From: an uncultured Verrucomicrobiota bacterium
GTDB taxonomy: Bacteria; Verrucomicrobiota; Verrucomicrobiia; Methylacidiphilales; Verrucolacustridaceae
Reading direction: 5' to 3'
Assembly (NCBI GenBank): GCA_903905395.1
Contig: CAIVGD010000322.1
Span: 1-7,529 of the forward strand
Length of the DNA: 7,529 nt
Shown: positions 1 through 6,857 of the stretch, in pieces
Numbering within the stretch: the first letter of the stretch is position 1
How the letters are laid out: each line of letters begins with the position of its first letter
Notes under the pieces: model-generated
The model's input: only the letters and a program-made list of their open reading frames with translations
Databases searched by the model: none
Told to the model about the DNA's origin: nothing
Position numbers and translations under genes: made by a program

Positions 1-627
1 GCTCTTCACTCTTAACTTCGCTTTCTTAAATAGAATATTCCGGGCCAGGGTGTAGCCATTAGTCTGCAGTCCATTGGACGGAAGCCCCAGAATCGCATCT
101 CCCGCCCGGATCGAACGCCCATCGGTCGCCTTCCCTTTCTCCATCACCCCCACGATCGATCCCACCAGATCGCAATCGTGTCCTTGATAAATGCCGGGCA
201 TCTGGGCCGTCTCCCCGCCGAGCAGGGCGCAACCCGCCTTTCGACAACCTCGGACGAGACCCGCCAAAATCTGGCGAAACGTTTTGGGGTTAAGTTTTCC
301 CATTCCAATATAATCGAGGAAAAAAAGAGGCTCCGCCCCGAGTGCCGCAATGTCGTTCACGCAATGGTTCACCAGATCCTCCCCCACGGTCTGGTGCCGG
401 CCCACCTGTTGGGCCACCTTCAACTTGGTTCCAACTCCGTCAATGCTCGCGACGAGGATGGGGCGCCGATAGCCGCGTATTTTTCCATCAAAGCATCCGC
501 CGAATCCTCCGATGTTTCCGATCACTCCGGGCCGCCGAGTGGAGCGGACGAGGGCTCCGATCCCGGATTTCATCCGATTGCCCAAGGTGATGTCCACCCC
601 GGCTCGTGCGTAAGCGTCGCGCGCCAT
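1..627 (-). CDS. purM: Phosphoribosylformylglycinamidine cyclo-ligase (AIR synthetase), N-terminal 209 residues; runs off the left edge
   Basis: PurM closes the imidazole ring: FGAM + ATP gives AIR + ADP + Pi, step 5 of cytosolic IMP synthesis, acting directly after the PurSQL complex encoded upstream. I translated the minus strand from ATG at 627; the frame stays open to base 1, so 209 codons of an enzyme usually near 340 are present. Visible motifs are GVDITLGN (10-17), STRRPGVIGNIGGFGG (29-44), the nucleotide-binding segment SIDGVGTKL (61-69), GEDLVNHCVNDI (82-93), GAEPLFFLDY (97-106), GGETAQMPG (137-145) and PSNGLQTNGYTLAR (184-197), all typical of PurM and the PurM/PurL superfamily. The ATG lies 4 bases after the purF stop. 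No strong Shine-Dalgarno is visible, so translation probably depends on coupling from purF. The missing C-terminus is a window-edge effect, not a truncation. Confidence 0.96.
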   Translation of the reverse strand, partial: MARDAYARAGVDITLGNRMKSGIGALVRSTRRPGVIGNIGGFGGCFDGKIRGYRRPILVASIDGVGTKLKVAQQVGRHQTVGEDLVNHCVNDIAALGAEPLFFLDYIGMGKLNPKTFRQILAGLVRGCRKAGCALLGGETAQMPGIYQGHDCDLVGSIVGVMEKGKATDGRSIRAGDAILGLPSNGLQTNGYTLARNILFKKAKLRVKS

Positions 628-631
628 GCCG

Positions 632-2098
632 CTACAGCAGGAATCCCTGCCGGGTTTCCTGCTCCGGTACCAGGGAAACCGTCCGCTCCCGTCGCCGTTC
701 GAGGACTTCTTTGTCATCTTCAGGAGTGAAAGGCACGGGATAATCCCCGGTGAAACAGGCCAGACAAAACTTCTTCGCAGGAAGACCGCACGCCCGGACC
801 ATTCCGTCCACATCCAGATAACCCAGGGAATCCGCCCCCAGATACGTGGTGATCTCCTGCCGGGTCATCCGGTTGGCCAGCAGATCCTTGGGGTTTGGAA
901 AATCAATCCCGTAGTGGCAGGAAAAACGGTGCGGCGGACAACTCACACGGATGTGTACTTCCTTCGCCCCGGCTTCGCGCAGATTCGTCACGCGGGCCCG
1001 CGCCGTCGTTCCCCGTACGATGGAATCATCCACCACCACCACCCGTTTGCCCTGCACCGCAGAGCGGATGAGGTTCAGCTTCACGCGGACATTGAAGTCG
1101 CGGATCAGTTGGGTGGGCTGGAGAAAACTCCGTCCGATGTAGTGGTTCCGGACAAAAGCCTGATCCAGCGGAATTCCGGTCTGCTCGGAGTAGCCGAGCG
1201 CGGCGTAGGTTCCCGAATCGGGCACTGGCACGACGATATCTGCCTCCACGGGATGTACCCGGGCCAACTCCCGCCCCATCCGAATGCGGGCATGGCTCAC
1301 ATTGCGACCCCCCAACTGGCTGTCCGGACGAGCGAAATAAACAAATTCAAAAACACAAAGAGCCTCGCGAGCAGTTTCGGCGTGCGGTTTGAAGGAACGT
1401 AGGCCCCCCTCATCCGCCACGACCACCTCCCCGGGCGCCACCTCACGCACAAATTCCGCCCCAACCAAATCCAAGGCACAGGTCTCGCTGGAGAAAATGA
1501 ACGCATCATCCAGTTTTCCGATGACCAAAGGACGGAATCCAAACGGATCCCGCGCTGCAATCACCTCGTTCTCCCCAAGCAAAACCAGAGAGTAGGCCCC
1601 ATGCACACGGGAAAGAGCCTGAGCGAGGGACCCTCCCGCAATTGCCGGATTCGGCCGCGAGATGAGATGTAGAATGATTTCACTGTCGGTCGTCGTCTGG
1701 AAAATGGAGCCGTCCGCCTCGAGCTCCTCCCGCAGGCGACTGGCATTTACCAGATTGCCATTGTGGGCGATGGCGATCTGGCCCCGGCTCGATTCCACCA
1801 TTAGGGGTTGGGCATTCTTCAGCGTGCTCGACCCGGTCGTGGAATAACGGACATGCCCGATCGCCCGAGTCCCCACCAGCTCCTTCAGATCCTGTTCCTT
1901 AAAAACCTGACCAACCAAACCCATGCCCCGCTTGGCTAGAAAAGGTTTTCCGTCGTCTTTCGCTGTGACAATCCCCGCGCTCTCCTGCCCGCGATGCTGT
2001 AGGGCATAAAGACCGTAGTATGTCAGTTCCGCCGCATTGGGATGCCCATAGACCCCGAAAACTCCGCACTCATGCTTCGGATGGTAATGAGTGTTCAA
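632..2098 (-). CDS. purF: Amidophosphoribosyltransferase (glutamine PRPP amidotransferase), [4Fe-4S] type with propeptide
   Basis: PurF makes 5-phosphoribosylamine from PRPP and glutamine, the committed, feedback-regulated first step. The 488-aa product has an N-terminal Ntn glutaminase domain whose nucleophile is Cys11 (ECGVFG), preceded by a 10-residue propeptide expected to be cleaved. Support for this domain comes from YALQHRGQESAG (31-42), GHVRYSTTG (81-89), AHNGNLVN (111-118) and DPFGFRPL (184-191). The C-terminal phosphoribosyltransferase domain carries the PRPP loop VVVVDDSIVRGTT (353-365). Cys248 (LCVFEFVYFARPDS), Cys394, Cys445 and Cys448 (FCLACFTGDYP) match the iron-sulphur ligands of the B. 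subtilis-type enzyme. The start is TTG at 2098: an in-frame TAG lies four codons upstream and no ATG or GTG precedes Cys11. The TTG overlaps the TGA of the upstream 64-codon gene, and AAAGGA lies only 3 bases before it. Confidence 0.97.
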   Translation of the reverse strand: MNTHYHPKHECGVFGVYGHPNAAELTYYGLYALQHRGQESAGIVTAKDDGKPFLAKRGMGLVGQVFKEQDLKELVGTRAIGHVRYSTTGSSTLKNAQPLMVESSRGQIAIAHNGNLVNASRLREELEADGSIFQTTTDSEIILHLISRPNPAIAGGSLAQALSRVHGAYSLVLLGENEVIAARDPFGFRPLVIGKLDDAFIFSSETCALDLVGAEFVREVAPGEVVVADEGGLRSFKPHAETAREALCVFEFVYFARPDSQLGGRNVSHARIRMGRELARVHPVEADIVVPVPDSGTYAALGYSEQTGIPLDQAFVRNHYIGRSFLQPTQLIRDFNVRVKLNLIRSAVQGKRVVVVDDSIVRGTTARARVTNLREAGAKEVHIRVSCPPHRFSCHYGIDFPNPKDLLANRMTRQEITTYLGADSLGYLDVDGMVRACGLPAKKFCLACFTGDYPVPFTPEDDKEVLERRRERTVSLVPEQETRQGFLL

Positions 2099-2289
2099 GA
2101 ATCCTTTCTAGCCAAAGGAAATAGCTTTGAGAAGACCTGCTTGTGGATCGGCTTCATCCGTGCCGCCCCTTCCAAAATATTCTGTTTGCCGGAACGCGCC
2201 GCTCGGATTATTCGATCAACCGTGCGGTCCGCTCCACGCAGAAAGTACCCACAGAATCGAAAGGTGGGGTCGCGAAAGACGTGTATCAT
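2095..2289 (-). CDS. Small truncated four-helix-bundle (S23 / 23S rRNA intervening-sequence family-like) protein between purL and purF
   Basis: This is a 64-aa reading frame from ATG at 2289, which overlaps the purL stop as ATGA, to TGA at 2097-2095, which overlaps the purF TTG as TTGA. Residues 19-41 (RGADRT, then VDRIIRAARSGKQNILEG) match the conserved core of four-helix-bundle proteins related to the S23/intervening-sequence family and of the 'four helix bundle suffix domain' group, as I remember those families. The next stretch (AAR..., KQVFSKLFPLARKDS) resembles the helix that usually reads like 'GR...L.IARGSL', then stops. Full-length relatives are about 120-200 aa, so the C-terminal helices are missing and no continuation appears in the other two frames. 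The molecular role of the family is unclear. No strong Shine-Dalgarno is present, which suggests reinitiation after purL. It may be a functional mini-protein or a remnant kept because it couples purL to purF. The reading frame is certain; the homology is inferred from memory. Confidence 0.62.
   Translation of the reverse strand: MIHVFRDPTFRFCGYFLRGADRTVDRIIRAARSGKQNILEGAARMKPIHKQVFSKLFPLARKDS
2102..2107 (-). promoter_or_regulatory. Ribosome binding site supporting the purF TTG start
   Basis: AAAGGA reads on the minus strand three bases before the TTG at 2098. The spacing is short, but it is the only purine-rich anti-Shine-Dalgarno match near the start, and it lies inside the last codons of the upstream 64-codon gene. 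Together with the TTGA overlap it supports TTG as the true purF start. Confidence 0.5.
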
Positions 2290-4529
2290 TCCAAAACTTT
2301 CGGCAGGGAGTTGTGAAATAGATCCTTTAATTCTTTGCCGGCCCACTTTTCTTTTACGACGCCGCAACGTATGACAAAAATATCCCCACCCGTCTTCCCT
2401 AGCCGATAACACCCCACCCCCGCTTCCTTTGCCAGCCCCTCAATCCCCGTCACCGCCTCCTCATCCACTTCCAAAAGAATCCGGCCTGCCCCTTCTCCGA
2501 AAAGCGCTTCCTCCGGTCTTTCGTTTGATCCGCAGGGAATCTCCACCTCCGCCCCGCCCGATTCCTCCCCAAACGTCATCTCCGCCAAAGCCCAGAGAAT
2601 CCCCCCCTCACCCACATCATGCACCGCTCGGACTCCCTTCAGCTTGAGCACGCTCCGCATCAGTTGATGCAACTCCTTTTCCGCTTTCAAATTCACTTTT
2701 CCCAACTTCCCCGCCAGCACTCCGTGGATCTCCTGCAGATAAAGCGAAGCCCCCAATCCACCCGATTCCTGCGTTCCCAATAAAAGCACCACTCCTCCCC
2801 CCTTTCCTAAAATCCCCGGAACCAGCCGCACTCCCTCCTCCACTTTCCCCACCACACCAACCACCGGCGTCGGATGAATCGGCCCCGCAGGCGACTGGTT
2901 GTACAGGCTCACATTCCCTCCCGTAACCGGCAGATCAAAAAATCGGCACGCTTCGGCCATCCCCTCCACCCCCTCCCGCAAAGTCCAGAAAATCTCCGGG
3001 TCGTGCGGGTTCCCGTAATTCAGATTGTCGGTCAACCCCAGCGGCACCGCACCCGCACACGCCAAGTTTCGGCAAGCTTCCGCGACCAGCGCTTTTGACC
3101 CCTCCCGCGGATCCTGCGCGCACCAACGCCCATTCCCATCCAGCGTCATCGCGACATGCACCCAGCCCCCGCCGGGCTTCTCCACTCTCAAAACCGCCGC
3201 ATCCCCGCCCGGTCGCACCACCGTCCGTAATCCCACCATGTGGTCGTACTGATTCCACACCCAACGACGTGAACCCGTCGCGGGAGAGGTCGCCAACTTC
3301 AGCAGATCCTCCCGCACCTTGGGCTTGGCAGGCAGAATTTTTCTCAAATCCAACTTTTGCCTCTCGGCCAATTTGGCCGGAACCTTTGCCTCACGTTCAT
3401 ACACGGGCGCATCATCCGCCAGAATTCGCGCCGGAACATCGGCCACCACCTTCCCCCCCTCCTTCACCACCACCCTCCCCGTTTCGGTCACGGTTCCAAT
3501 TTCCGCCGCATCCAATCCCCAACGCGCAAAGATCTCCTTCAACTCCGCTTCCCGCCCCTTGTGCACGATGATCAACATCCGCTCCTGCGATTCGGAAAGT
3601 AAAATCTCGTACGGCGTCATCCCCGTCTCCCTCTGCGGAACCAAATCCAACTCGATCTCAATCCCCGATCCGCCCCGACTCGCCGTCTCGCAGGTCGAAC
3701 AGGTCAAACCCGCCGCCCCCATGTCCTGCACTCCCACGACGAGATCCGGCCGTGCATACAATTCCAGACACGCCTCAAAAAGAAGTTTCCCCACAAACGG
3801 ATCCCCCACCTGCACCGCCGGCCGGTCCGCCTTACTCTCCTCCGTCAAATCCCTCGAGGCAAAGGCCGCCCCCGCCAACCCGTCCCTCCCGGTTTTTGCT
3901 CCCACGTAAAAAACCGGATTACCAACCCCCTTTGCCGCACCCCTGCGAATCTGGTCATGCCGCAAAGTTCCCAGACAAAAAACATTCACCAACGGATTCC
4001 CATCGTATGCCTGATCAAAAACCAACTCCCCACCAATCGTCGGCACTCCCACGCAATTGCCATAATGAGAAATCCCAGAAACCACCCCTTTGATTAACGA
4101 ACGCGTCCGCTTCCCATCGTCTCCCTTGGCTTCAGGTCTTCCAAACCGCAGGGAATCCATAAAAGCCACCGGCCTGGCCCCCATCGTGAAAATGTCCCTC
4201 AATATCCCGCCCACTCCCGTCGCGGCCCCCTGAAACGGCTCGACCGCGCTCGGATGATTGTGCGACTCGATCTTGTAGGCCAAGGCCAACCCATCCCCCG
4301 CATCCACGACTCCCGCATTTTCCTCTCCTGCTTTCACCAGAACGGCCGGGCCCGTCGTCGGAAATTTCCGCAACTCCCGCCGAGTATTCTTATAAGAGCA
4401 GTGTTCACTCCACATCACCGAGAACATTCCAATTTCGTTTTCGTTGGGTTCACGCCCCATCCCTTTCTCTATCTGGTCATACTCTCCAGCGCTGAGCCCC
4501 AGCGTGAGGGCGAACTCCTTGGCTTTCAC
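2286..4529 (-). CDS. purL: Phosphoribosylformylglycinamidine synthase subunit PurL (small-type)
   Basis: PurL is the ATP-dependent synthetase subunit of FGAM synthase: with ammonia channelled from PurQ and help from PurS it converts FGAR to FGAM. At 747 aa it is the short form, lacking the fused PurS-like and glutaminase domains of the long enterobacterial PurL, which fits the separate purS and purQ next to it. Motifs in order: NEIGMFSVMWSEHCSYK (31-47), the ATP/substrate segment ESHNHPSAVEPFQGAATGVG (88-107), ISHYGNCVGVPTIGGE (153-168), VQDMGAAGLTCS (267-278), LSESQERM (311-318), and in the second PurM-like half TDNLNYGNPHDPE (500-512), VTGGNVSLYN (535-544) and AVHDVGEGGI (635-644). The GTG start at 4529 overlaps the purQ stop as GTGA and has a good Shine-Dalgarno. 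The 3' half is unusually G/A-rich on the coding strand, which creates spurious proline-rich frames opposite it. Confidence 0.97.
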   Translation of the reverse strand: MKAKEFALTLGLSAGEYDQIEKGMGREPNENEIGMFSVMWSEHCSYKNTRRELRKFPTTGPAVLVKAGEENAGVVDAGDGLALAYKIESHNHPSAVEPFQGAATGVGGILRDIFTMGARPVAFMDSLRFGRPEAKGDDGKRTRSLIKGVVSGISHYGNCVGVPTIGGELVFDQAYDGNPLVNVFCLGTLRHDQIRRGAAKGVGNPVFYVGAKTGRDGLAGAAFASRDLTEESKADRPAVQVGDPFVGKLLFEACLELYARPDLVVGVQDMGAAGLTCSTCETASRGGSGIEIELDLVPQRETGMTPYEILLSESQERMLIIVHKGREAELKEIFARWGLDAAEIGTVTETGRVVVKEGGKVVADVPARILADDAPVYEREAKVPAKLAERQKLDLRKILPAKPKVREDLLKLATSPATGSRRWVWNQYDHMVGLRTVVRPGGDAAVLRVEKPGGGWVHVAMTLDGNGRWCAQDPREGSKALVAEACRNLACAGAVPLGLTDNLNYGNPHDPEIFWTLREGVEGMAEACRFFDLPVTGGNVSLYNQSPAGPIHPTPVVGVVGKVEEGVRLVPGILGKGGGVVLLLGTQESGGLGASLYLQEIHGVLAGKLGKVNLKAEKELHQLMRSVLKLKGVRAVHDVGEGGILWALAEMTFGEESGGAEVEIPCGSNERPEEALFGEGAGRILLEVDEEAVTGIEGLAKEAGVGCYRLGKTGGDIFVIRCGVVKEKWAGKELKDLFHNSLPKVLE

Positions 4530-5218
4530 AACGATCTCCCCACTCCCGCAGCACCCAGCAGGATTCCCCTCCCGTCGACGCCTCCCATCTCCGGTTCACA
4601 ACAACGTTCCGGATGCGGCATCATGCCCAAAACATTCCCACGGGCGTTGCAGATTCCTGCAATCGCGTGACTCGACCCATTGGGATTCGCCTCCGCTACC
4701 ACCTCCCCTTCGGGATTGCAGTATCGGAACAGAATCCTCTGCCGGGCTTCCAATTCCTGAAGGACGTCGGGGCTGGCCCGGTAGCAACCCTCGCCGTGCG
4801 CAATCGGGATTTGCAGAATCTGTCCGGTGACATACGCCGACGTAAAACGTGTCGTGGGCGTTTCCACCCTGATGGGAGCTGTCTCGCAACGGAAATGCAG
4901 ACCCTCGTTCCGGGTCAACGCTCCAGGCAACAATCCCGCCTCACACAAAATCTGAAAGCCGTTGCAAATGCCCACCACCACCTGACCCCGCTCCGCCGCC
5001 ACCTTCACCGCCGCCATGATCGGGGAAAATCGGGCGATCGCCCCGCACCGCAGGTAGTCCCCATAGGAAAATCCGCCAGGCAGGATCACCGCCTCTTCGG
5101 GATTAATTTTTGTTTCCTGATGCCAGACCAAGCGCGCCTCCTGCCCCAGAATCTGCAGGGCATGGACGCAGTCCTGATCGCAGTTGGATCCTGGAAATTG
5201 GACGACGGCGAACCTCAT
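4526..5218 (-). CDS. purQ: Phosphoribosylformylglycinamidine synthase, glutaminase subunit PurQ
   Basis: PurQ hydrolyses glutamine and passes ammonia to PurL within the PurSQL complex. The 230-aa protein is a class I glutamine amidotransferase: FPGSNCDQD (8-16) and LPGGFSYGDYLRCGA (46-60) are PurQ hallmarks, Cys85 in GICNGFQILCEAG is the nucleophile, and His202/Glu204 in MMPHPER complete the triad. IAHGEG (139-144) and NPNGSSHAIAGICN (178-191) are also typical. The length is usual for the family (about 220-235). The ATG at 5218 overlaps the purS stop as ATGA, and the TGA overlaps the purL GTG as GTGA. Upstream there is only a modest Shine-Dalgarno-like AGG, consistent with coupling. The protein has eleven cysteines (13, 17, 58, 85, 92, 111, 145, 167, 190, 206, 207), more than the single catalytic one required. 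Confidence 0.97.
   Translation of the reverse strand: MRFAVVQFPGSNCDQDCVHALQILGQEARLVWHQETKINPEEAVILPGGFSYGDYLRCGAIARFSPIMAAVKVAAERGQVVVGICNGFQILCEAGLLPGALTRNEGLHFRCETAPIRVETPTTRFTSAYVTGQILQIPIAHGEGCYRASPDVLQELEARQRILFRYCNPEGEVVAEANPNGSSHAIAGICNARGNVLGMMPHPERCCEPEMGGVDGRGILLGAAGVGRSL
4536..4541 (-). promoter_or_regulatory. Shine-Dalgarno of purL
   Basis: GGGGAG on the minus strand lies 6 bases upstream of the GTG at 4529. It is the clearest ribosome binding site in the operon and decides the purL start, which overlaps the purQ stop as GTGA. Confidence 0.65.
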
Positions 5219-5481
5219 CCGCCAGCCTGCAGATCCAAATGAAAGTTTTCCATCACGGGATTGCTCAGCAGTTCTTTGGAAATTTCCTCCAACTTGGCCC
5301 GCAGAACCTTCTCCTCCCCACCCTCAATCTCCAGCTCTATGTGTTTGCCGATCCGAACCGATTTTATCCCTTTGACCCCCATGTTTTGCAAGGCATGTCC
5401 GATGGCCTCCCCTTGCGGGTCGAGAATGGAAGGTTTGAGCGTCACCGTCACCGTCGCTTTATAGCCAGCCGCCTTGCTCAC
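5215..5481 (-). CDS. purS: Phosphoribosylformylglycinamidine synthase subunit PurS
   Basis: PurS is the small dimeric subunit that bridges PurQ and PurL in three-part FGAM synthase. The sequence KATVTVTLKPSILDPQGEAI, followed by GHALQNMG and then VRIGKHIELEI, is the PurS signature. The most likely start is GTG at 5481 (88 aa): it overlaps the purB TGA as GTGA, like the other junctions here, and has AGGTG six bases upstream at 5492-5488. A GTG at 5490 is in frame (91 aa) but has no ribosome binding site, because it lies within that AGGTG element. Residues of the PurS core begin seven codons after the preferred start, so both versions keep the whole domain. Its neighbours purQ and purL encode its complex partners. 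Confidence 0.95.
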   Translation of the reverse strand: MSKAAGYKATVTVTLKPSILDPQGEAIGHALQNMGVKGIKSVRIGKHIELEIEGGEEKVLRAKLEEISKELLSNPVMENFHLDLQAGG

Positions 5482-6770
5482 AGCCCGCACCTACGGTGGA
5501 TCAATTTTTCGTGCCGCAAATGGCGCATGGCATCACAGGCTTCTCGCAATCCCTTCCGTCCGATTTTTTTGCCCAACTCCGGATCCGCTTCCAACCGCGA
5601 TGTGAAATCTTTCCCACCTTCCAACCATGTGGCCATCGCATGCTTTTGCACCGCCTCGTACGCCTTGCGCCGCTCCAACCCAGCCCGCGTCAAAGCGAGG
5701 AGAGCTCCTTGCGAAGCCCAAAGCCCACGCGAAGCGCTGAAATTGGCCAGCATGCGTTTCCCGTCCGCTTTGTGGCCGCGAACCAGTGCCTCGAGATCGG
5801 CCAGGATAAAATCCAGGAGAATGGTGGCGTCCGGAAAGAGAATCCGCTCGGCCGAACTGTGGGAAATATCCCGTTCATGCCAAAGGGCCACATTTTCCAA
5901 AGCCGCGATCGCATGCCCGCGCACGATCCGGGCCAGACCACAAATTCTCTCCGCATTCACAGGATTCCTTTTGTGCGGCATCGCACTGCTCCCCTTTTGG
6001 CCTTTGGCGAAAGGCTCCTCCACTTCCCCCACCTCGGTCCTTTGCAGATGACGAAACTCCGTGGCCCATCGTTCCGCACTGGCCGCGACGAGGGAGAGGG
6101 CGAGGGCAAATGCGGCGTGCCGATCCCTCGGAACCACCTGCGTGGCGGCCCCGGGTTTCAGCTTTAGCTTTTTACAAACGAGGGCTTCGACCGACGGATC
6201 GAGGTGGGCATAGGTGCCAACCGCTCCGGAAAGTTTGCCCACCGCGATTTCGTCCCGCGCCGCTATCAGCCTTTCCTCCGCACGCCGAAACTCATCGTGC
6301 AAAAGAGCCATCCGGATCCCGTGGCTGGTCGGTTCAGCGTGAATGCCGTGTGTCCTTCCGATCGTCAGCATTCCGCGATGTTTACGAGCCCGCATCGCCG
6401 CGGCTGCCTTCACCTTGCGGACTCCTTCGATCAGGAGATCGGCCGCATCCCTCAACTGCCAGGCCAGCGTCGTATCGAGAATGTCCGAGGAAGTGAGTCC
6501 TTGATGGATCCAGCGTCCGGCCGGTCCAACATGGGAAGCGACATCCTCGAGGAAGGCGAGAACGTCGTGGCGGGTTCGGGCTTCGTTCCGATGCACTTGC
6601 CTAATATCGAACTTGGCCCGGCGACGGATCGTGCGGGCGTCTTTGCGGGGAATGATCCGGCGAGTGGCCATCGCTTCGCAGGCGAGAATTTCGATTTCCA
6701 TCCAGCGGGAGAGTTTGGCTTCCTCGGACCAAAGGGAAGTCATCTGGGGGCGGGAGTAGCGAAGAATCAT
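5478..6770 (-). CDS. purB: Adenylosuccinate lyase
   Basis: PurB is a fumarate-eliminating lyase acting twice: SAICAR to AICAR in IMP synthesis, and adenylosuccinate to AMP. From ATG at 6770 it is 430 aa, the usual length of B. subtilis-type PurB, and begins MILRYSRPQMTSLWSEE, the classic PurB N-terminus. Visible features are HQGLTSSDILDT (89-100), GRTHGIHAEPTS (138-149) with catalytic His141, KLSGAVGTYAHL (179-190), and the fumarase-superfamily signature GSSAMPHKRNP (260-270) containing the serine of the flexible active-site loop. The frame stays open for 38 more codons upstream (to an ATG at 6884), but that extension has no family similarity and runs through the repeat-bearing promoter region, so I reject it. 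There is no clear Shine-Dalgarno. It is the first gene of the coupled operon; its TGA overlaps the purS GTG. Confidence 0.97.
   Translation of the reverse strand: MILRYSRPQMTSLWSEEAKLSRWMEIEILACEAMATRRIIPRKDARTIRRRAKFDIRQVHRNEARTRHDVLAFLEDVASHVGPAGRWIHQGLTSSDILDTTLAWQLRDAADLLIEGVRKVKAAAAMRARKHRGMLTIGRTHGIHAEPTSHGIRMALLHDEFRRAEERLIAARDEIAVGKLSGAVGTYAHLDPSVEALVCKKLKLKPGAATQVVPRDRHAAFALALSLVAASAERWATEFRHLQRTEVGEVEEPFAKGQKGSSAMPHKRNPVNAERICGLARIVRGHAIAALENVALWHERDISHSSAERILFPDATILLDFILADLEALVRGHKADGKRMLANFSASRGLWASQGALLALTRAGLERRKAYEAVQKHAMATWLEGGKDFTSRLEADPELGKKIGRKGLREACDAMRHLRHEKLIHRRCGL
5488..5492 (-). promoter_or_regulatory. Shine-Dalgarno of purS (decides the start)
   Basis: AGGTG on the minus strand lies 6 bases before the GTG at 5481 and inside the last codons of purB. 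It favours the 5481 start over the upstream GTG at 5490. Confidence 0.5.
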
Positions 6771-6773
6771 TGA

Positions 6774-6796
6774 GAAGATAAAGTGCTGAAGATAAA
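6774..6796. repeat. 9-bp direct repeat, two copies, 14-base period, just upstream of purB
   Basis: GAAGATAAA occurs exactly at 6774-6782 and at 6788-6796 (TTTATCTTC in the direction of purB). The nearer copy ends only 3 bases from the purB ATG. It may be an operator half-site pair, a duplicated -10-like hexamer (TATCTT in each copy), or chance. The sequence is certain; the role is not known. Confidence 0.55.
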
Positions 6797-6815
6797 CGCA
6801 TCGGACAAGCGTCAA
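6789..6815 (-). promoter_or_regulatory. Weak sigma-70-like promoter candidate for the pur operon
   Basis: On the minus strand TTGACG (6815-6810) resembles a -35 box and TATCTT (6794-6789) a -10 box, but the spacer is only 15 bases. Transcription would begin near 6782 and give a leader of about 12 bases. This is the best pair I could find in the spacer, and it remains doubtful. Confidence 0.25.
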
Positions 6816-6857
6816 AGCAGACTTATTGACCCACCATTTTGAATTAATATCCGCATT

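Noticed and set aside
637..650. Small inverted repeat GCAGG-GATT-CCTGC just before the purM start
   Set aside because: A 5-bp stem inside the purF coding end is easily expected by chance and has no other supporting sign of regulation.
178..1402. Plus-strand frames of 183 and 258 codons opposite purM and purF
   Set aside because: They are antisense shadows of strongly conserved enzymes and have no recognisable domain.
2290..2412. Longer version of the 64-codon gene starting at 2412 inside purL
   Set aside because: The extra 41 residues are an out-of-frame reading of the purL 3' end. Family similarity begins only near the ATG at 2289, which also makes the ATGA overlap.
2429..4093. Proline-rich reading frames on the plus strand opposite purL
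   Set aside because: They are low-complexity shadows caused by the pyrimidine-rich complement of purL, with no domain pattern, while purL on the other strand is unambiguous.
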